NCBI GenBank assembly: GCA_002070115.1
Contig: MWCO01000063.1
Location: forward strand, 1 to 36,277
Direction of reading: 5' to 3'
Origin: Deltaproteobacteria bacterium ADurb.Bin207
Lineage (GTDB): Bacteria > Myxococcota_A > Polyangia > Polyangiales > Polyangiaceae
DNA: 36,277 nt
Shown here: positions 18,249 through 26,366 of the stretch, piece by piece
How the letters are laid out: the number at the start of each line of letters is the position of its first letter
Position numbering within the stretch: position 1 is the stretch's first letter
Program-made: the position numbers and the translations under genes
The notes under the pieces: generated by a model
Databases searched by the model: none
Seen by the model: the letters and a program-made list of their open reading frames with translations, nothing else
What the model was told of the DNA's origin: nothing

Positions 18249-18830
18249 TCACTTATTCTTTCCGATATTTTTCACGATCCAATACCCCGTCGGAGTATCG
18301 ATCGGACCCGCCACTTCGCCGGGGGGCGTCGTAAATAACACGTACTCCGGCGCAGGTTCCAACACGCGTCGCGGCATCCATCCCGCCGCGGCCGTCGAGC
18401 CCGCATCCCCTTGAGCCACCGCGGCCGCAAAGTCGTTTTTCGCTACCTCCAAAAGATGATGGGCTGTTTTCAACGCCTCCATCTTCGAACGGGCACCAAG
18501 GGGGGCATGCTCCGCACCTCGATACTGGACAAGCACGACCCCAAAACGAACGGAACGCGGAGCTTCCGGCGGCAAATCCGGCGGTTTGCTCCCATCGAGC
18601 ATCACATACCCCGGCTTTGCCCCACGAACTCCCGAAAAGGAAGCCTCTTGAACCATGTCCGGAACCGATCCAGCGTCCAAGGACGTCATTGGCTCGACTT
18701 GTTCCGGCACCGACGACGATAATGCCGGAATTTGTACCGCGGGTGAAGCGCGGGGTCGCCCCCCCCAAACGACGAGTCCCGTCACGACAAGCACCAAGGC
18801 ACCAAGAAAAACGGAGGTCGTCTTTTGCAT
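18249..18830 (-). CDS. Membrane-anchored parvulin-type (PpiC-like) peptidyl-prolyl isomerase
   Basis: This 193-residue protein starts with one hydrophobic segment (VFLGALVLVVTGLVVWGG), either an uncleaved anchor or a signal peptide, followed by a Pro/Ser-rich linker. Residues about 90-193 match the rotamase fold: RFGVVLVQYRGAEHAPLG, then RSKMEALKTAHHLLEVAK, DFAAAVAQGD, AAGWMPRR, and the closing GPIDTPTGYWIVKNIGKN. It should help fold envelope proteins outside the cytoplasmic membrane. The SurA/PrsA chaperone arm is missing, and the G/F of the usual GGDLG turn is altered, so activity may be low. AAGGA four bases before ATG 18830 favours this start over TTG 18869. The two giant TPR genes follow on the same strand after 151 bases. 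It is divergent from the zinc-ribbon TPR gene. Confidence 0.75.
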   Translation of the reverse strand: MQKTTSVFLGALVLVVTGLVVWGGRPRASPAVQIPALSSSVPEQVEPMTSLDAGSVPDMVQEASFSGVRGAKPGYVMLDGSKPPDLPPEAPRSVRFGVVLVQYRGAEHAPLGARSKMEALKTAHHLLEVAKNDFAAAVAQGDAGSTAAAGWMPRRVLEPAPEYVLFTTPPGEVAGPIDTPTGYWIVKNIGKNK

Positions 18831-18916
18831 GAATTCCTTGCCTATCGCAGATCCCCCGGATAGGGGCAAGGACGAGGTGGGAATGACATACGCATGCTTG
18901 GCGTACCGGACCCAAG

Positions 18917-18927
18917 TTGTGCCACAA
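18917..18927. promoter_or_regulatory. Small palindrome in the divergent intergenic region
   Basis: TTGTG-C-CACAA is a perfect five-base inverted repeat in the 137-base gap between the divergent isomerase and zinc-ribbon TPR genes. It is 41 bases upstream of the plus-strand start and could be an operator half-site pair. It is short enough to occur by chance. Confidence 0.2.
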
Positions 18928-18967
18928 TGCCCCCACGGTGACCTTTTACCCGTTGCCTAGCTGACTC

Positions 18968-21900
18968 ATGCTCAAAGTCGAATGCGAAGGGTGCCACGCC
19001 CCATATCGAGTAGATGAACGACGCGTTCCCCCCACGGGGCTCAAGATGCGTTGTCCGAAGTGCGGGAAAACGTTTGTGGTGAACAAGGAGTCGCCTTCTC
19101 CGGCCGCAGCACCACCAGCACCAGGAAAGGTACCCCCTCCTCCTCCTTCCCTTCGTTCCAGCGCTGCAAAACGCACCATGTTGGGCGTTGGGTCTCCTAT
19201 CATCCTGCCACGAGGAGCAGACCCAAACGCGTTGCCTCCACCACCGGATGACTTCGATATCGGCTTGCCGGTCGTATCGCCCCCCGTCGGCAAATCCGCT
19301 TCCAAAGCCGCTGCCCCCGTGCATGCCGATCTGCCCAGCGCTGCCAAACCTCTCCCGCCCTTCCCTCCCGCAGCTCGTCCGGCCGTTGCACAACGACCTG
19401 CACCGCCCGCCCCTGCCGCCGCCCCGTCCACCGCCAATGACGATGATTTGGCGGACTTCGGGGATCTTCCTTTGCCTGTCATTTCCGCTTCCCCCAAAGA
19501 AGCGGCGCTCAAAGATTTGCCCGCGACACGCGCGTCGAAAACCGCACCTTTCCCCAACCTTCCCGCAAAAGCACCTGCTTCACCCGCCGATTTTGGCGAC
19601 TTACCTTCCCCGATTGGTTCGCCCACCGACTTCGGCGATTTGCCTTCCCCAGTAGCTTCACCCGCTGGTTTTGGCGACTTGCCCTCCCCAGTGGCTTCAC
19701 CCGCTGGTTTTGGCGACTTGCCTTCCCCAGTCATCGATCTATCGCGACCGGACGCGGGACTACCAGTCGTCAGCACCGATCAGAATCGACCCGCGCGTCA
19801 GATTACGGGCGCTGCCCTTGGATTTGGGGGTCCCGATCTTCCCTCCCCGAGGACTTCCGTATCGAATGAAGCGGGATTTGGGGATGGTTTTGGTGAACTC
19901 GATCTTCCCCTCGCGGCTACCGTTGGCCTTCCGACAGTAGCCTCCAGTCAAGCAGAATTACCGTCTCCTTCCGATCTATTTGGAAACCTTCCTTCGACGG
20001 CCGATCCGAACGCCAATTTTCCCACACCCCTCGGGTTGAATCAGCAACTGCCGTCACGGCAAGGGACACCATCGAACGCATCTGTCGATGATTTATTCGG
20101 TCCGACGCCACCATCGCCGGGGGGATTGTTCCCGGACGGTATGCCGCCGGCCCCTCCTCCATCGCAAGCACCCACGGGGCTTGGGTCTTTCCCCCCGATC
20201 GGAACGGGCGGATTATCGTCGCCACCGGATGGTGCGATTTCGGGCCAGGCCGCGGGCTCTCTGGCATCCCAGGCCGATGCTTTTGGGTCGCTACCACCGG
20301 CGGCTCCCGCGGGTCAGGCCACGATTCAACGTCAAGCAGGCGGCGGAGTTGCCTTCGGGGAGGTCAATCTGACCGACGATGGTCAGGGTGCTTCGGCGAC
20401 CACCGGCAGTCTTGCTCCGGGGGCGGGGACGAGTTCTTATGGAGAAAGGAGTCTTGGGGGTGGGGATGAAGACATGGAGTTTGGAGCCATTCCGCAAGAG
20501 GATGGCGAGGATAAAAGCATCGATGCGGCCCCAACGGCGCTTCCCACCAAAGCCGAGGTTGGCGTCGTCGCCCTTGCTCCCCGGAAGTCGAAGGCGTTGA
20601 AAATCATTCTTGCCGCGATTCTGGTGGGGCTTACGGGCGGAATCGCGATGTCGGCAACGCCGCTGGGCGCATTTGGCACGCACTTCCTAAGCGACATGCT
20701 CAATTCCGGTCGAAATACGGCCATGCTCGATGAAACGGTGCAGAAGTCACGTACGGCATTGTCAATCGACACGGCAGACCAGGCCCAAGCATGCATTGAG
20801 CAAACCGACGAAGCGGTCAACCGTGCGCCACGAATGGCCTCGTTGTCAGCGTATGCAGCGTTCATTGGATTTCAATGGGAGCTTCGTTTTGGTTCCGATT
20901 CGGCGGTCCATGCGCACGCCACGGCGCTGCTCGCGCGAGCCATCGAAATCGACAAGGAAGCTCAGCACTTGGAACTTGCTCGCGCCGCGCAAGCTTCATC
21001 GGAAGGGGAGATTGCAAAAGCTCGACAAGCCATTCAAGAATTGGTTCGGCTCGACAGCAACAACATCGATGCGGCGGTGTTGGAAGGCGAACTGGAGCTA
21101 CGCGCGAAGGAATTCAACAACGCGCTCGTAGCCTGGCAGCGAGCCGCGGGCCTTGAAAAATCCGCTCGCACCTCGTTTGGGCAAGCGCGTGCTTTGGTAG
21201 GGCTTGGCGAAATCGATAAAGCGCGGGCGTTGGCGCAAGAGGCGTTGCAACAGGCCCCTCAGCACGTGGGAGCCCGCATTTTGATCGCGGAACTCGATAT
21301 CAAGGCAGGGCAGGAAGAGAAAGCGGCCACCGCCTTGTCGCAGATTGTCGGTCCCAAAGCCGACCCCGCCATCCACAAAGCCGCTTCGCGCGCCGAATTG
21401 GTGTCGATCCACACGCTCAACGGACAAGTCCATCTCGCGCGTTCACGCATGTCCGCTGCCGAAGAAGCTTTCGCAGAGGCGCTGAAACTCGATCCCAAAG
21501 ATGCCAATGCATTGTGTGGGTTTGGCGAAGTGCTGTATCGCGAAGGTCGCTTCGCCGAAGCCCTTGCGCGGTTCGAAGCGGGAATGCAAGCCGATGCCGA
21601 GAACGTGGCTGCCAGAATTGGCGCCGCCAAAGCACGAATCGCCCTCGAACGGCTCCAAGAAGCCAAAGACATCCTGCGAAAACTGAGAGAGACTCGCCCC
21701 AGCGATCCCGTGGTTGCCTATTGGCTCGCCAAAGCCGAAGAAGCCTTGGGCAACAAACCCGAAGTCGAAAAAATTCTTACGGATGCCATTGGACGAGACC
21801 CCAAAGGCGTCGATGCCATCAACTTGTACATCGCCCTCGCGCAGTTTCTTGCCGCTCAAGGACGCACACAAGAAGCCGACGAAAAACTCATCGAGGCAAG

Positions 21901-23026
21901 GCGTAAGTTGCCGGATTCCGCGGCAATTCACAAAGCTTTGGGAACCGTGGCACTTGCGGCCGGAAGATTGAACGAAGCGAAGAGCGAATTCGAACTCGCT
22001 CTGCAGCAAGACTCCTCGGACTTGTCCTCCCTGTTTAGCTTGGCGGTGAGTTTGCGACGCATGGGACGGTTCGATGAGGCACAGGAGAAGTTCAATAGCA
22101 TCTCGACCATCGATAAGAATTATCCTGGGCTTGCCCTTGAACGGGGCGTGCTCTTCGAAGCATCGGGACAGGCGCAAAGAGCCTTGGAAATGTACCAAGA
22201 GGCATTGTCGAAGGCGCCCAACGATCCCGACTTGATGCTGCGGGTCGGTTCTGCCGAAGTGGCCTCCGGTCATGCGACACAAGCCGAGGACATTCTTCGC
22301 AAAGTGCTGCGGGCACGACCCAACAGCGCGGAAGCGAACCATTACCTTGGACGCGCACAGCTTCTCAAAGGCACCAATCTCGCCGAAGCCCTGCGGTTCC
22401 TCCGACGTGCGGCCGAAATCGATCCCAATCGCGCCGAGTACTGGCTCTATATCGGATGGGCCGCCAACGAGGCGGGACAACCCGGCACAGCGGAAAAAGC
22501 TTTGGAAAAAGCATTGGAATTGGATCAAAGCCTCGCGGATGCCTATTGGCAACGAGGCGTGCTGCTGCGACGACAAGGCACCATCAAAGACGCTGAGCGC
22601 GATCTGCTCAAAGCCCTCGAACTGAAACCCTCACGCTTCGAGGCGTACGCCACGTTGGCTGAATGCTATGAAGATCAATCCAAATGGGGCCCCGCCAATA
22701 CCGCGTGGCGAAAAGCCATCGAAGCCGATAGCAATCGACCCTTCTGGCGATACAAACTCGGCCGACTGCTGTACAACGCTCACGATCGCGGCGGCGCCGC
22801 AGAACAGCTAAAATCAGCCGTCCAACTCGCTGCAAAAGAAACCCGCCCAGCCTGGTTGTGGGAAGCGTATCTCATGCTGGCGGATGTGAGCAAAACCGCG
22901 GGGAGACGCGCCGAAGCTATTGAATACTATCAGGAATTTCTAAAACTGGCGCCCCCCGACTCCCCCTTCCGCGCCGACGCCGCCAAACAACTCGCCGCCC
23001 TCGGTGCCTCTGCCGACGGCCGCTAG
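18968..23026 (+). CDS. Zinc-ribbon, FGDLPSP-repeat, single-pass TPR protein (1352 aa)
   Basis: This is a three-part membrane protein. Residues 1-38 are an MJ0042-type zinc ribbon (C6xxC9 and C29xxC32). Residues 40-540 are a Pro/Ala-rich disordered region carrying repeated FGDLPSP motifs (F209, F222, F235, F248 and looser copies such as FGELDLP, LFGNLPS). Residues about 544-566 (ALKIILAAILVGLTGGIAM) form one membrane helix, and residues about 590-1345 are roughly twenty TPRs (APNDPDLMLRVGSAEVASGH, DPNRAEYWLYIGWAANEAG). The ribbon and motif tail should be cytoplasmic and the TPR array periplasmic. The architecture recalls myxobacterial gliding-motility and envelope-complex proteins such as GltJ/AgmX, which also begin with a cytoplasmic zinc ribbon, but it is not clearly any one of them. 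It faces the parvulin and TPR-pair operon. Confidence 0.85.
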   Translation: MLKVECEGCHAPYRVDERRVPPTGLKMRCPKCGKTFVVNKESPSPAAAPPAPGKVPPPPPSLRSSAAKRTMLGVGSPIILPRGADPNALPPPPDDFDIGLPVVSPPVGKSASKAAAPVHADLPSAAKPLPPFPPAARPAVAQRPAPPAPAAAPSTANDDDLADFGDLPLPVISASPKEAALKDLPATRASKTAPFPNLPAKAPASPADFGDLPSPIGSPTDFGDLPSPVASPAGFGDLPSPVASPAGFGDLPSPVIDLSRPDAGLPVVSTDQNRPARQITGAALGFGGPDLPSPRTSVSNEAGFGDGFGELDLPLAATVGLPTVASSQAELPSPSDLFGNLPSTADPNANFPTPLGLNQQLPSRQGTPSNASVDDLFGPTPPSPGGLFPDGMPPAPPPSQAPTGLGSFPPIGTGGLSSPPDGAISGQAAGSLASQADAFGSLPPAAPAGQATIQRQAGGGVAFGEVNLTDDGQGASATTGSLAPGAGTSSYGERSLGGGDEDMEFGAIPQEDGEDKSIDAAPTALPTKAEVGVVALAPRKSKALKIILAAILVGLTGGIAMSATPLGAFGTHFLSDMLNSGRNTAMLDETVQKSRTALSIDTADQAQACIEQTDEAVNRAPRMASLSAYAAFIGFQWELRFGSDSAVHAHATALLARAIEIDKEAQHLELARAAQASSEGEIAKARQAIQELVRLDSNNIDAAVLEGELELRAKEFNNALVAWQRAAGLEKSARTSFGQARALVGLGEIDKARALAQEALQQAPQHVGARILIAELDIKAGQEEKAATALSQIVGPKADPAIHKAASRAELVSIHTLNGQVHLARSRMSAAEEAFAEALKLDPKDANALCGFGEVLYREGRFAEALARFEAGMQADAENVAARIGAAKARIALERLQEAKDILRKLRETRPSDPVVAYWLAKAEEALGNKPEVEKILTDAIGRDPKGVDAINLYIALAQFLAAQGRTQEADEKLIEARRKLPDSAAIHKALGTVALAAGRLNEAKSEFELALQQDSSDLSSLFSLAVSLRRMGRFDEAQEKFNSISTIDKNYPGLALERGVLFEASGQAQRALEMYQEALSKAPNDPDLMLRVGSAEVASGHATQAEDILRKVLRARPNSAEANHYLGRAQLLKGTNLAEALRFLRRAAEIDPNRAEYWLYIGWAANEAGQPGTAEKALEKALELDQSLADAYWQRGVLLRRQGTIKDAERDLLKALELKPSRFEAYATLAECYEDQSKWGPANTAWRKAIEADSNRPFWRYKLGRLLYNAHDRGGAAEQLKSAVQLAAKETRPAWLWEAYLMLADVSKTAGRRAEAIEYYQEFLKLAPPDSPFRADAAKQLAALGASADGR
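19592..19747 (+). repeat. Four 39-base tandem repeats encoding FGDLPSP motifs
   Basis: Four in-frame units of 13 residues begin at 19592, 19631, 19670 and 19709, each opening with FGDLPSP. Units two and three encode identical residues (FGDLPSPVASPAG) and are almost identical in DNA, which points to recent duplication. The first and last units diverge after the core motif. The repeats are likely linear binding motifs on the cytoplasmic side. Confidence 0.85.
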
Positions 23027-23120
23027 CATCGGCCATCGCTTCGACTACTCGCAAGGCAGTTCGCGACAGCTCGTCAACGTTCGCACCAGCTTCCCACCGA
23101 ATCAATGCATCAAGCGCCGA

Positions 23121-24710
23121 TCATCCGCGGCGCCGCCATCTCCACCACACGCTCGCCATCAAAGCCATGAGCCACACGTTGCCCGTTCGAGACAACGGGG
23201 TTTGCTCCACCGTCGTGCAGGAGCATCCCCCTCCACTTGCCGCATAGTCATCGGATTTTTGAGTCTCCGTTACACCGGAGTCCGCATCACCGCCCTGCCC
23301 TGCCACATTCGTTCCTCCGGCACCTGAGGTTCCCCCTTCCACGCCTCCACTTCCGCCCATGGCCCCCGCGCCATCTGGTTGAGCATCACCGCTCGCACCC
23401 GCCGCCCCATCGTCCGCATCGGAATTGCCCCCATCAGAATCGCCCGCATCCCCATCAGGCTGCGCATCCACGCCGGCATCTTGCTCCACCGGCGGCGGGT
23501 CTTCCGGAAGCGGATCACAAGGACCATCGATAAACCTCGTTCGAATTTTATGATCGGCCGAGGCACCATCCACGTCCGCCGTCACCATGACGTCGTGAAC
23601 ACCAGTCGTGAGCTTGCTGGTATCCACGTTTGCCGTCCACAAATTCGACGATGACACAGAAGGCGTCATCGATACTTCCGCGCCGTTGCCGATTTTCACC
23701 CGCACTTGCTTCGGCGGCGTGAGCGAAAAGACGAGTGCTCGCACCGGATTGTCGTTCCGGTCTTTGCACACGTTATAGGCATACGGATGCTTTTTTCCGC
23801 CATTGCGAAGGTCAACGCCCATCGGCGCCGTGATCACCACGAACGGCCATGGACTTTTCGTATTCGTGGCGCGATACACGAACCCATCGTGATCGACGAC
23901 ACCCACCCCTACGTTGTTGGTATCCTTGGCACCCAAGGATGCGACTTGATTGACCACAACCGTTCCGCCACCCGCCAAGTACTCTTCGTAATCATGATCG
24001 TGACCGTGTAGATAATACGCTCCCCCCAACGACTTGAGTTCGTCTTCCACTTCTTTTCCCTTGGCCGGCTTGCTGAGAGGATGATGCGCGAGCGCGAACA
24101 CCTGTCGGGCGGAATCATGGTTGAGCACCGTCTGTTGGAACACCTCGATTTCATCAGTCGTAAAGGCAGGCTTTTCGAAGAACGGTCCGCTTCCATTGCC
24201 CGCGCTGTTGAATCCAAAGAACAAATACTGACCGGCCGGTATCTCTACCGTCCAAGCCGTATACAAGCGGTTATGCGTTCGCCCGAGCAACGAATTCGCC
24301 AGGTAATGCCCCATTCCCTCATCGCCATAGCCGTCATGATTCCCCGGCAGGTCGAAGTAAAAAGAAGGCGTCATGACAGCGCCTTCGTACAGTGAGCGAT
24401 ATTCATCCCACTCCGCTTGCACCTGACCGGCCGTGGGTACTTTGTTTTTCGCCGCATCCACCAAGTCCCCGGTCACCACAACAAACCAGGGCTGTACAAT
24501 CCCGATCGCTTCGTCGAAAAGCCAGTTGGCGTGTTTGCCATGGTTCCCATACAACGGGCTTCCGATATGAACGTCCGAGACATGAAGGAACCAGAATACG
24601 TTTTCCGTTCCCCGCGCATGATGCGCCGCGGAAGGACCAAGGATGGCAGAAGACTCCGAGGTCAAGGCAAGGAACGACAGACAAGCAGCAGCAGCAACGA
24701 ATCGACGCAT
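23121..24710 (-). CDS. Secreted TMEM62-like metallophosphoesterase with MYXO-CTERM tail
   Basis: This is a 529-aa calcineurin-like phosphoesterase. A signal peptide covers about residues 1-22. The metal-site motifs are all present: DVH (D46, H48), GDLVD (D82, D85), GNHD (N124-D126), AHH (H209/H210) and HGHDH (H237, H239). The text around them (VFWFLHVSDVHIG, VTGDLVDA, EWDEYRSLY, WPFVVITAPMGVDL) follows TMEM62-type phosphoesterases rather than nucleotidases. A beta domain follows, then an Asp/Gly/Ala-rich linker, and the end is GGGCSC, a hydrophobic helix and WRWRRRG. This matches MYXO-CTERM sorting signals, so surface display or release is expected. CAGGAG seven bases before ATG 24710 supports the start. 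The upstream CPBP-type gene is on the same strand with an 85-base gap; CPBP-related proteins have been proposed to process MYXO-CTERM tails (myxosortase). Substrate unknown. Confidence 0.9.
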   Translation of the reverse strand: MRRFVAAAACLSFLALTSESSAILGPSAAHHARGTENVFWFLHVSDVHIGSPLYGNHGKHANWLFDEAIGIVQPWFVVVTGDLVDAAKNKVPTAGQVQAEWDEYRSLYEGAVMTPSFYFDLPGNHDGYGDEGMGHYLANSLLGRTHNRLYTAWTVEIPAGQYLFFGFNSAGNGSGPFFEKPAFTTDEIEVFQQTVLNHDSARQVFALAHHPLSKPAKGKEVEDELKSLGGAYYLHGHDHDYEEYLAGGGTVVVNQVASLGAKDTNNVGVGVVDHDGFVYRATNTKSPWPFVVITAPMGVDLRNGGKKHPYAYNVCKDRNDNPVRALVFSLTPPKQVRVKIGNGAEVSMTPSVSSSNLWTANVDTSKLTTGVHDVMVTADVDGASADHKIRTRFIDGPCDPLPEDPPPVEQDAGVDAQPDGDAGDSDGGNSDADDGAAGASGDAQPDGAGAMGGSGGVEGGTSGAGGTNVAGQGGDADSGVTETQKSDDYAASGGGCSCTTVEQTPLSRTGNVWLMALMASVWWRWRRRG

Positions 24711-24795
24711 GATGGCTCCTGGATATGCAGCTCTGGTCCAACTCGTTATCGTAGCACGGAGCCTAAGAGAACATGCGCGATCGATGAGGATTTCA

Positions 24796-25593
24796 TCATG
24801 GAATCGGCACGGTAGGACAATCGGCTACCTTTCGTGTACGCAGGTAATAAGCTGAAAAACCGACCGCAAGCAGGACAACGACGACCAACGCGATCCAGGC
24901 GGCTGCCCCTTGGGCTTGAGCAAAAGGAAGCCAGGTCGACGAGCCGAGCGACACGTCGAACACGGAGCCGCGAATTCCGGCACCGAGCATGAATAGCCAG
25001 CCAGCGTGCATACCCCACGCGAGAAGAATGCCTTTTCCCATTCGAATCGCGAGAGCGAAAATCCAGCCTGTCACGATGGTCAACCCTATTCCGACGATGG
25101 AAGGCGTGGGATGAAGCCATAAGGGGGCGGAGCCGAGCAAGGCTACGAACGGAAGAGCAAACCGGTCCGGAACATGCTTTTTCAGCAACGTCAGCGGAGC
25201 CGCACGGAATAGCAATTCATCTCTCGCGGCTTGCACCACGGGCGTCACCAATCCAAGCCCAAGTCCGACCATCGTGGGAGAACCGATCGACACTTGGGCG
25301 TAGCCGGCCAGCCACGCCACCCCCACCATTGATAAGACGACAAAAGCGCCGAGTCCAAATCCCAAAGCAACGACACCCGTCGATTGCATCGTCGTTCGCT
25401 TGCCCGTTTCATCCCATTGAAATCCCTGTTTTCGGGCTAAAAACTCAATGGCAAACAGTCCCAGCAGCAGCGATGCCAACCGATAAGCGTCGAGCACGGC
25501 GTCGAGAACGAAAACGATCGCGGCCATTCCTATCAGCCGCAACGCCGTGCGCGCCCAATCCTTGTTGCCAATGATTTCCGATGCCGTGTCCAT
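24796..25593 (-). CDS. CPBP-family (CAAX protease / bacteriocin-processing) membrane protein
   Basis: This 265-aa integral membrane protein has about seven or eight helices. CPBP motifs are visible: RDELLFRA (D125, E126, R130, in place of the usual EExxxR), WLHP (H161) and GMHAGWLF (H196). These fit the glutamate-type intramembrane protease Rce1/CPBP family; Asp replaces the first Glu of the EE pair, a tolerated or weakening change. Myxosortases, proposed to cleave MYXO-CTERM tails, belong to this same superfamily. The adjacent downstream gene on this strand encodes a MYXO-CTERM protein, so a dedicated processing pair is plausible but unproven. A biotin carrier protein gene lies 91 bases upstream on the same strand. 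ATG 25593 is the first Met before the membrane region. Confidence 0.75.
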   Translation of the reverse strand: MDTASEIIGNKDWARTALRLIGMAAIVFVLDAVLDAYRLASLLLGLFAIEFLARKQGFQWDETGKRTTMQSTGVVALGFGLGAFVVLSMVGVAWLAGYAQVSIGSPTMVGLGLGLVTPVVQAARDELLFRAAPLTLLKKHVPDRFALPFVALLGSAPLWLHPTPSIVGIGLTIVTGWIFALAIRMGKGILLAWGMHAGWLFMLGAGIRGSVFDVSLGSSTWLPFAQAQGAAAWIALVVVVLLAVGFSAYYLRTRKVADCPTVPIP

Positions 25594-25684
25594 CTTGCGT
25601 CGAACCGTAAGAGCCGTCAGAACCCAATCCGTTTCATCGTGCCCACGCCGCGCGTCGTTTTGGAGACACGGAACACTCCCATCT

Positions 25685-26185
25685 TCAAGTCAATTCGATT
25701 AGGGTTGCGTTGCCTTCTACCCGTTCGCCCACAGAAACCAGCACTCGTTTCACCTGACCGGAGCGTGGTGCGCGAAGTTCGTTTTCCATCTTCATGGCTT
25801 CGACCACAATCACGGGTTCCCCGACGGCAATCTCTTGTCCTGCTTCTACAAAAACCTTCACGATTCGTCCGGGCATGGGACTTATGACCACATTCTGCTG
25901 GGAGTCCAACCGGCCTCGACGAGCCGCGGAAACGGCTTTTTGCCGTTCCGATTCCACAACGACAAATCCTCGATATCCTCCCGCGACGATTCCGAGTTCC
26001 GGGGGTTTTCCTTCGATGGCCACATCGAGAACGCGATCGCCTACGCGTACGGAATACCCGCCGCTGACCTCGACCATGTCGGCGTCGACCCTGCGATCGT
26101 CGATGCGAACGTCGAACCCTCCGCCAGGAACGAGTGTGACGTCTACCGGTATCTCTCGGTTTTTCAAGCTGACATAATATCGCAT
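25685..26185 (-). CDS. Biotin/lipoyl-attachment carrier protein of an acyl-CoA carboxylase
   Basis: This 166-aa protein has a C-terminal biotinyl domain (about 98-166): SPMPGRIVKVFVEAGQEIAV, then VEAMKMEN with biotinylated Lys 132, then GERVEGNATLIEL. The N-terminal ~95 residues are beta-rich (VRIDDRRVDADMVEVSG), resembling the BT-like linker domain between carboxylase and biotin domains in acetyl/propionyl-CoA carboxylase alpha chains. In those enzymes biotin carries carboxyl groups from biotin carboxylase to the carboxyltransferase. No such partner is encoded in the window, so they must be elsewhere. ATG 26185 gives a compact start. A thiolase-like gene is divergent across a 181-base gap, consistent with an acyl-CoA metabolism context. 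Confidence 0.88.
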   Translation of the reverse strand: MRYYVSLKNREIPVDVTLVPGGGFDVRIDDRRVDADMVEVSGGYSVRVGDRVLDVAIEGKPPELGIVAGGYRGFVVVESERQKAVSAARRGRLDSQQNVVISPMPGRIVKVFVEAGQEIAVGEPVIVVEAMKMENELRAPRSGQVKRVLVSVGERVEGNATLIELT

Positions 26186-26366
26186 CGGCCCGAGACGCTA
26201 CCAAGACTGCTGGCACAGGACAAGCGTGGGCGCGTTGAAAACACGGTTCGATGGCGCGATGTCCTCGCGGCGTGAAACATCGTTTGGGTAAGGGGTTGGA
26301 ACGACAAGGATCCGGCCCAAGACGATTCGATATCTACCCGGCACCCGTTGCGGTTTACACTGAGGT

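Noticed and set aside
18831..18967. Possible sigma-54 (TGGC-TTGC) promoter in the divergent gap
   Set aside because: TGGC occurs, but no TTGC at the required spacing was found.
18946..19776. 276-codon minus-strand frame with repeated GEGKSPK segments
   Set aside because: It is the reverse complement of the FGDLPSP repeats and zinc ribbon of the plus-strand TPR gene; composition is an artefact of that repeat.
21443..22576. 377-codon minus-strand frame
   Set aside because: Lies antisense inside the TPR array of the 1352-aa gene, with His/Phe-rich non-protein-like composition; the plus strand is clearly coding.
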